Source: a virus. Taken from it: 21,990 nucleotides of DNA. The stretch is from positions 1-21,990 of IMG/VR virus record IMGVR_UViG_3300046467_000779. One strand, given 5' to 3'. The notes under the pieces were generated by a model. That model made no database searches. It was not told the DNA's origin and saw only the letters and a list, made by a program, of their open reading frames with translations. Shown one piece after another: positions 6,684 through 11,893 of this stretch (position 1 is its first letter; each line of letters opens with the position of its first letter). Position numbers and translations under genes: made by a program.

Positions 6684-7340
6684 TTATTTCTCCGTTAATA
6701 ACCAACCTTGAGTTGAATCTACATAAACTAAAGTAAATGCAGCCCTTTCGGTTGATACAGTTAGATTAGCAGAATCCCCTTGTATTTTTTCAGAATTTCT
6801 AGCTACAGTAATATTATATGTATCAGCAGTTCCTGCATAATCTATTATTTGAATAAAGTCTCCAATAGACGGAGAAGCAGGTAATGTCATTGTTATAGCT
6901 GCTGATGTTGTATTAACAAAATATCCCCTACCTGAAACCATTGTTGTGGCAGAAGTTACAACTGCCTGCCATGAAGTTCCTACACCTTCCCAACCTACTC
7001 CACTTCCTGTTGAGGTTAAAACTTGTCCATCACTACCTTGTGCTCCACCGATTGTTAAATTATCTGTTTCAACAGTACCATCAAAGTAAGCATCTTTAAA
7101 CTCTAAAGAACCTGTACCTAAATCTATTTGATTGTCTGTGATAGGAGATAATGCTCCGTCACCTATTGTCAATCTACCTGAACCACCTGTAGCAATAGTA
7201 ATTACATCTGAACCACTAAAGGTTATTGAAGTATTTGCGTCGTTGTCTCCTGCTATTGAATCTACTGATAAGGCTCCTACATCGGATAAATCCAAATCAG
7301 CCATATTTATTAGACTACCTCTTACTTTTGTTATGGGCAT
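6684..7340 (-). CDS. Short tail-fibre-like protein (218 aa)
   Basis: The N-terminal 90 or so residues (MPITKVRGSLINMADLDLSD..., TIATGGSGRLTIGDGALSP, ITDNQIDLGTGSLEFKDAYF) are paralogous to the 141-aa protein at 4793-5218. A GSDGQVLTSTGSGVGWEG linker at about residues 101-120 is shared with the left-edge fibre. The C-terminal domain (about 125-218: VVTSATTMVSGRGYFVNTTS, TMTLPASPSIGDFIQIIDYA, and ending VYVDSTQGWLLTEK) looks like a compact beta tip domain as found on fibres of marine phages. Predicted role: short virion fibre. It is the first gene after gp13, where T4 itself has gene 14. The ribosome site AGGATAA overlaps the gp13 stop codon, so the two are probably translationally coupled. Confidence 0.75.
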   Translation of the reverse strand: MPITKVRGSLINMADLDLSDVGALSVDSIAGDNDANTSITFSGSDVITIATGGSGRLTIGDGALSPITDNQIDLGTGSLEFKDAYFDGTVETDNLTIGGAQGSDGQVLTSTGSGVGWEGVGTSWQAVVTSATTMVSGRGYFVNTTSAAITMTLPASPSIGDFIQIIDYAGTADTYNITVARNSEKIQGDSANLTVSTERAAFTLVYVDSTQGWLLTEK

Positions 7341-7344
7341 ATTT

Positions 7345-8163
7345 TTATCCTATTATATCTAATGCTGGTAATTCAAAACCTAATCTTACTTCTTCTTCTA
7401 AAGCTGTGATTTCTTCTTTCGCGTCATCAACTAGTTGCCTTCCATTAAGAGTAACACCGCCTGGCATTGTAATTCCATCAAATTTAATTAAATTCTGTCC
7501 CCATTGTAATTTCATTTTTGCTGTACAGTATTTCTTTAACCAAACATCATTGTAAATATCTGTATATGTTGTTGGATCCATTTTACGAATACATTCTATA
7601 AGAATATGCTCTCCATTTTGTATATTATTTTCCCAATCCATATCAATAAATAATCTGTTGCCATGCTTACTGTGTCTTAACATTGGAGCTCCAACAAGTA
7701 TATCATCTAACATACCTAAATGTTGTTGTACCATTTCATAATACAATATAGAGGTAGATGTTAGATCATATAAGTCATTTAATCTTAATTGATATCTTAA
7801 ATCAAACATATTATTTGTTGATTTATCATTAAAAGGAAATACTTTAATAACTGACATAACAGCTTCAGGTAACTCAATGTAATTGTTTCCTTCTAACCAA
7901 GTTGTAGCTCCACTATCAGAGCCTCCACTAGATGAACTAACTACATTTGCATTAGTTTTCTGAATGGCTATTTCAGCTGTAGTGATTTGATGTTTTAGAT
8001 AAGTACGAATAGTACCATCATAATGATATTCTGCAAAATACTGTAATGCATCGTCTAATATATCATCAGCTTGATCATCATCTACATTGATTTCCACAAC
8101 TGGATAACCTAATTGACGTTTACAGTAGGATAAAAGTGTTGCTTTTGTGTTAGGTATGGCCAT
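7345..8163 (-). CDS. 13: Neck protein, T4 gp13 homologue
   Basis: A 272-aa protein that I recognise as the T4-type neck protein gp13, which with gp14 seals the portal after packaging and joins the head to the tail. Supporting segments are the N-terminal helix TKATLLSYCKRQLGYPVVEI, ALQYFAEYHYDGTIRTYL, IELPEAVMSVIKVFPFNDKS followed by NMFDLRYQLRLNDLYDLTST, RLFIDMDWENNIQNGE, and the C-terminal WLKKYCTAKMKLQWGQNLIK then MPGGVTLNGRQLVDDAKEEI. The length is close to marine T4-like homologues and a little under T4 gp13 (about 309 aa). It has its own perfect late promoter box (TATAAATA, 8185-8192) 21 nt upstream, and an AGGA ribosome site. It acts in the assembling virion. Gene 14 is not next to it in this window. 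Confidence 0.85.
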   Translation of the reverse strand: MAIPNTKATLLSYCKRQLGYPVVEINVDDDQADDILDDALQYFAEYHYDGTIRTYLKHQITTAEIAIQKTNANVVSSSSGGSDSGATTWLEGNNYIELPEAVMSVIKVFPFNDKSTNNMFDLRYQLRLNDLYDLTSTSILYYEMVQQHLGMLDDILVGAPMLRHSKHGNRLFIDMDWENNIQNGEHILIECIRKMDPTTYTDIYNDVWLKKYCTAKMKLQWGQNLIKFDGITMPGGVTLNGRQLVDDAKEEITALEEEVRLGFELPALDIIG

Positions 8164-8184
8164 ATAAAAATTCCTCGTTACTAC

Positions 8185-8192
8185 TATTTATA
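8185..8192 (-). promoter_or_regulatory. 13: T4-type late promoter box upstream of gp13
   Basis: A perfect TATAAATA on the minus strand within the 41-nt gap between the 86-aa gene and gp13, 21 nt before the gp13 ATG. It is followed by GTAGTAACGAGGAAT, which includes the AGGA ribosome site. The short leader (about 15 nt) still places the ribosome site inside the transcript. Confidence 0.7.
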
Positions 8193-8204
8193 TTAAAAAG
8201 AAGT

Positions 8205-8465
8205 TTAGAGTCTGAATTCTTTAGTGGCGGCCTCTTGCATACGGTCTAATTTATCTGATAATTTTTGAATAGCATTTAAAATACGGTCTAAATCTTGTTC
8301 TAATTCTCTTTTAGAAACATAATCTCTGGCTATTTCTTCTCTTGTCTTGTTTAATAATATATCTTGTCTGCGTATTTCGTCATGTGAAGTTCTAATCCAC
8401 CATGCAAGTGGCATAACAATTAATGTTAGTATTATATTCCATATAATGTGACTATCGAATTCCAT
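8205..8465 (-). CDS. Small single-pass membrane protein with coiled coil
   Basis: An 86-aa protein of unknown function. Residues about 6-24 (HIIWNIILTLIVMPLAWWI) form one hydrophobic membrane segment. Residues about 28-80 are charged and heptad-like (EIRRQDILLNKTREEIARDY, then KRELEQDLDRILNAIQKLSD), predicting a coiled coil. There is no lipobox and no cleavable-signal pattern, so an N-in/C-out or N-out/C-in anchor is likely. One-TM plus coiled-coil proteins in phages include some holins, antiholins and spanin-like proteins, but nothing here fixes which. The location among virion genes, just ahead of gp13, is unusual for a lysis gene. No Shine-Dalgarno sequence precedes the ATG; instead a CATAAATA motif lies 6 nt upstream. 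Confidence 0.7.
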   Translation of the reverse strand: MEFDSHIIWNIILTLIVMPLAWWIRTSHDEIRRQDILLNKTREEIARDYVSKRELEQDLDRILNAIQKLSDKLDRMQEAATKEFRL

Positions 8466-8470
8466 ATAAC

Positions 8471-8478
8471 TATTTATG
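8471..8478 (-). promoter_or_regulatory. Late-promoter-like box CATAAATA at start of 86-aa gene
   Basis: CATAAATAGTTAT on the minus strand lies in the 17-nt gap between the 217-aa and 86-aa genes and ends 5 nt before the ATG at 8465. If active, the transcript would begin about at the start codon, giving a leaderless message or an mRNA serving gp13 only. The first base departs from the consensus. Confidence 0.3.
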
Positions 8479-8482
8479 TTTT

Positions 8483-9136
8483 TTAACTTGGTTCATTTGG
8501 CCATTCACCTAAAGGTCTTGTAGGTGGATCATCTGAATTATAAACATATAAAGCTGCTAAAGCATCTACATTAGCGGCTCCATCTATTAAAGTTTCCATA
8601 TCACCAGATTTAGTTCTTACTGCTGCTTGATAAGTTGAGACTGTTGAAGGAATTGCTGTTCCTCCACTTGCTGCTCTTAAAGTATACCAATCATATTTTT
8701 GTAATAATCCTGTTGCAACATTATTAATTTGTTCTTTATGTGTTGATTTTAAACCTTCTGTTACTACGTCATCTTCGTCTGTTACATCTGCTATTGCTCT
8801 TGCTGTTGCAGTTCCATAACTAGCGGTAACTGTATCACTTGCAAAAGCATAAGTTTGATCTGTGTTTATATAATACTTCCTATCTTTAATATTTGTATTG
8901 TCTATTACAACTTCATAAATGCCTATGGCTTCTAGCTCAGAGCTAGTCCATAAAGTAAAAATATTTGCTGGATGATTTGTTCCTTGTCTAGGTGTTTTTA
9001 AAGTGCCTTCTATATGTTCTGGATTTGCTATTTCATCTTCTGCTGTATAATAAGTAGCAGCTACATCTCCAATTGTTATTGCCTTAGGTCTTGTATAAAT
9101 TTCCGTTACACTATTTGATTCTACTTTTGCCCACAT
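8483..9136 (-). CDS. Virion/fibre-associated protein with DUF4376-like C-terminal domain
   Basis: A 217-aa protein. The N-terminal half (MWAKVESNSVTEIYTRPKAI..., IFTLWTSSELEAIGIYEVVI, RKYYINTDQTYAF) resembles the N-terminal part of small phage tail-fibre accessory proteins. The C-terminal half (about residues 130-200: GLKSTHKEQINNVATGLLQK, YDWYTLRAASGGTAIPSTVS, TYQAAVRTKSGDMETLI) has the helical pattern of DUF4376-type domains: a conserved DW, a xIPxxVxxYxxAxR stretch and a terminal helix. DUF4376 proteins often accompany tail fibres and may aid assembly, but the domain call is by eye and the role is inferred. The gene follows the split lectin pair by 12 nt, with AGGA before the ATG. No membrane segment is visible. 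Confidence 0.65.
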   Translation of the reverse strand: MWAKVESNSVTEIYTRPKAITIGDVAATYYTAEDEIANPEHIEGTLKTPRQGTNHPANIFTLWTSSELEAIGIYEVVIDNTNIKDRKYYINTDQTYAFASDTVTASYGTATARAIADVTDEDDVVTEGLKSTHKEQINNVATGLLQKYDWYTLRAASGGTAIPSTVSTYQAAVRTKSGDMETLIDGAANVDALAALYVYNSDDPPTRPLGEWPNEPS

Positions 9137-9148
9137 AATTTTTTCCTG

Positions 9149-10276
9149 TTATCTTGCCGTTGTCGGCAGTCCTGTTGATGTTACGAAAGGGTTATCTGCA
9201 AATGCAGCATAAATATAATCCCCCCCTGATGCATTTGTTTCTGCATAACTTGTTCTTAATTTAAAACCATTACTTAATATGTCTGTTTGAAATGCTGATA
9301 TACTAGTGCTCTCTGCTGAATTATTACTTGCTATTAAATACTTATTAGCTAAGTTATATGGATCTCTTTTTACATCATGTATAAACCAATGGCCAGTTGA
9401 GTCAGTTCTTTTAACTAGAATCCAAGCTGGTTTAAAACTACAAGCTATAAAAGGACCATTTCCATTTCCATTACCCTTATAAGAACCAAACTGTGAAAAC
9501 CCTTGTACTTCTGCAAATACATAAGCAAAGTATTCTGTGTTATTTGTATTTGTAGGAGTATAACCACCTGCACCACCTACTGAATAAACTGTAGAAGTTG
9601 GAGATGTGTTATCCCAATCATTGTAAGTACCCAAAGCTGCATTGGACTCCATATTAATATATTTTGTATTTCCCATAGCGTGATGATAAACACGCCATCC
9701 CGGTACATTAGATGTAGCGTCTCTGTCTTTGGAAATAATAAATTTAGGTACAGCACCTAGTCCATGTCCTACTGTTCTTCCAGTTTGAGTCCCATCTCCG
9801 TCATAAGTAACTATAGAAAATCCTGCTGTTGTATTAGCTTGTACAACTGAATCTATCCCCGCGCCTGCCGTATTATTTGCTGTCGTACCACCATTGGCTT
9901 TCCATTGCCAAGCTACAAATTCCGAACTATTTTCATTAAAAGAATCATCATTAGTTCCACCTGATGCTATAGTAAAGCCATCTGTCAAAGCTGCTGAAAT
10001 ATAACCATAAGTTGCTGATGGAGTATTTACACCACCAGTTGAATCAATAGAAAGTTGTCCACCCGAGCCTGGAGCGTTAGGAGCATCAAAACCCATTGTT
10101 GAATTAGCTGTTATGTTGTTTGTGCCACCGCTAGTTCTATTTTTACCCCATATGAAATCAGGTTTTAAATCACTATTACCATCATTTGTAATGTTTCTTG
10201 GGGCTGTTGTATTACCAGTATAAGTAGCAATCTGAAAATGTGCTGATGAATCGTCTATTGTTGTAAAAGCTCCCAT
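9149..10276 (-). CDS. Virion adhesin, repeat half split from LamG/SPRY protein
   Basis: The start is placed at ATG 10276, not at the in-frame ATG 39 nt upstream. ATG 10276 has a GGAGG ribosome site (10286-10290) 9 nt before it and shares a base with the previous stop (TAATG). The 375-aa product carries three loosely repeated beta units of about 100 residues: one around LKPDFIWGKNR ending EFVAWQWKANGG, one around AVPKFIISKDRDATSNVPGW ending EYFAYVFAEVQGF, and one around FKPAWILVKRTDSTGHWFIH ending DYIYAAFADNPF. In many marine phages such units follow a LamG/SPRY region in a single polypeptide; here the two parts are separate, coupled genes. Probable role: virion surface adhesin or fibre component. 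There are no recognisable catalytic residues. Confidence 0.75.
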   Translation of the reverse strand: MGAFTTIDDSSAHFQIATYTGNTTAPRNITNDGNSDLKPDFIWGKNRTSGGTNNITANSTMGFDAPNAPGSGGQLSIDSTGGVNTPSATYGYISAALTDGFTIASGGTNDDSFNENSSEFVAWQWKANGGTTANNTAGAGIDSVVQANTTAGFSIVTYDGDGTQTGRTVGHGLGAVPKFIISKDRDATSNVPGWRVYHHAMGNTKYINMESNAALGTYNDWDNTSPTSTVYSVGGAGGYTPTNTNNTEYFAYVFAEVQGFSQFGSYKGNGNGNGPFIACSFKPAWILVKRTDSTGHWFIHDVKRDPYNLANKYLIASNNSAESTSISAFQTDILSNGFKLRTSYAETNASGGDYIYAAFADNPFVTSTGLPTTAR

Positions 10277-11892
10277 TATCCTGAACCTCCAAATTCTGCT
10301 ATATTTTTTGTGCAAATAGCGTAGAAATTAGTTGGAACTGCATTAGCAAAATTACCATATCCATTAGCATCTGTTTCGCCACCATCTTCTGTGTAAGAAT
10401 TATAGCCACCAAAGTTGACCTCGAAAGTAAAATCAGTAAGGTGACCATATCCACCTAAAACTGGAGTGACTAATGTAAAACCTGCTGTTAATAAATCACC
10501 ACCTGTTACATTACCACCATTAAAATTCATTGTTCCACTATTAGTTCCACCACCATCACCAACTAAAGCATAATTTCCGTTTGTCGGGTCTGTATTTGCT
10601 ACACTTCCACTTGTAGCTGTTCCTCCGGGGGCTATCCAAAAATGGCTTTGACCATCTTCGTATCTTGAATTACCCATCCAATAGGCTCCATTATCCATAT
10701 CTAAAGCAAAAGATAAAATATCTCCATCAACAAAAGTATAGTCAACAGGATTTGTAGACCCAAGGTTGGCTACTGTTGCAGTACCATTCATGTACCAAGT
10801 ATTAGGTGCACCACTCATCATTAACACTTCAGGGTCATCAGCATCCCATGCAGTCCCTCCTTTATATCCGTATGTATCCTCAGTAATTTTTGGTTTATGT
10901 GCATCTACAATTCCAAAACGAGTACTATAATATGCTACAAAATCTGTTGCCTTAACTTCCCAATACCATTTACCTGCTCCAACAAAATGTGTTCCATACA
11001 TCATTCCATAACCATCAGAATTTTTAAAGTATTTGGTATTTCCTTCTGAAAGAGTATGAGTATGGTCAATATTGTAGGCTAGTGGGTTAAGCGTACAAAA
11101 ACTATTAGTAGGCGTATCAGTTGCTTGGTCGGCTGCTGCTATGTTGTTTTCAGCAAAGTCAAAACCACTACCTGTGCTTGCCTCATTATCTCCAAGATTA
11201 TCTGCGTCTGCAAAATCCATATAATATCCACAGTTTCCATGACTACCACTATATTTTATAGGTTTCCATATTCCACTATCTTCATCAAACTCACCAAACT
11301 CTGTAGGTGCTAAAGACTGTCCATCTACATAATGTACTTCTGCTAAGTAACCACTAAAGTAAGCTGATGCAGAATAATAAGCTAAGTTAGCTCCCCATGC
11401 ATGATAACCAGGACTACCAAAAGCCTCTAGTAATGTTGGAGTAGCATTTTGATTAATATTAGGAGCAGTTCCCCAAGTTTGCTCAACTCCATTTACATAT
11501 AATCTTAATCTATTCGCAGCTGTTCCATCTGTTGTGTCAATTCTTAATACGATATGATACCAAGCTGCTACATCTCTATAAACAGCATTAGTTATAGGTT
11601 GTACACTATTCCAACTACTATCTCCTGCGTATAACTGTATTTGATCGCTTGAATTAAAAAATAATCTTGAGTACCTCGCTGAATTACCAGCTACAAAAAG
11701 ATAGTTTGTTCCTAACTCACTTCTTTTTATCCAACAAGAATATGTTCCTATTTTTGTATTAGTTGGAGTAGTGGAAATTGAAGCACTTTTTAAATACTCA
11801 GAATTATCCGCTTCTAACTTACAAGAGTTATTAATCTCATAATCTCCAGTAGATATACTACCTCTATTACCTAGTCTATCCGTAAAAGCCAT
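10276..11892 (-). CDS. LamG/concanavalin-like and SPRY domain virion protein
   Basis: A 538-aa protein. Residues about 25-215 form a LamG/ConA-like lectin domain: YLKSASISTTPTNTKIGTYS, CWIKRSELGTNYLFVAG, AAWYHIVLRIDTTDGTAANR, LYVNGVEQTW, and the closing FSGYLAEVHYVDGQSLAPTE. Residues about 295-460 are SPRY-like: GKWYWEVKATDF, RFGIVDAHKP, YGYKGGTAW, GDILSFALDMDNGAYW. The C-terminus ends in NFYAICTKNIAEFGGSG, a segment that normally joins to downstream repeats in fused homologues. These folds bind glycans or proteins, so this is a good candidate for a receptor-binding virion protein. It starts 1 nt after the previous stop (TAAAATG) without a clear Shine-Dalgarno, suggesting reinitiation after the 943-aa fibre. 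It overlaps the next gene at TAATG. No signal peptide is present, as expected for a virion protein. Confidence 0.8.
   Translation of the reverse strand: MAFTDRLGNRGSISTGDYEINNSCKLEADNSEYLKSASISTTPTNTKIGTYSCWIKRSELGTNYLFVAGNSARYSRLFFNSSDQIQLYAGDSSWNSVQPITNAVYRDVAAWYHIVLRIDTTDGTAANRLRLYVNGVEQTWGTAPNINQNATPTLLEAFGSPGYHAWGANLAYYSASAYFSGYLAEVHYVDGQSLAPTEFGEFDEDSGIWKPIKYSGSHGNCGYYMDFADADNLGDNEASTGSGFDFAENNIAAADQATDTPTNSFCTLNPLAYNIDHTHTLSEGNTKYFKNSDGYGMMYGTHFVGAGKWYWEVKATDFVAYYSTRFGIVDAHKPKITEDTYGYKGGTAWDADDPEVLMMSGAPNTWYMNGTATVANLGSTNPVDYTFVDGDILSFALDMDNGAYWMGNSRYEDGQSHFWIAPGGTATSGSVANTDPTNGNYALVGDGGGTNSGTMNFNGGNVTGGDLLTAGFTLVTPVLGGYGHLTDFTFEVNFGGYNSYTEDGGETDANGYGNFANAVPTNFYAICTKNIAEFGGSG
10286..10290 (-). 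promoter_or_regulatory. Ribosome binding site that fixes the start at 10276
   Basis: GGAGG on the minus strand lies within the last codons of the LamG/SPRY gene, 9 nt before the ATG at 10276. The upstream in-frame ATG at 10315 has no comparable site and would overlap the previous gene by 40 nt. Confidence 0.7.
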
Positions 11893-11893
11893 T

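Noticed and set aside
9149-10315. Longer start at 10315 for the repeat-type adhesin
   Set aside because: The 13 extra codons overlap the coding end of the LamG/SPRY gene and lack a ribosome site. ATG 10276 has GGAGG at good spacing.
9149-11892. Diversity-generating retroelement target in the lectin-like adhesins
   Set aside because: The folds are LamG/SPRY, no reverse transcriptase is present, and I saw no template/variable repeat pair with adenine-specific differences. The repeats in the window differ mainly at synonymous positions.
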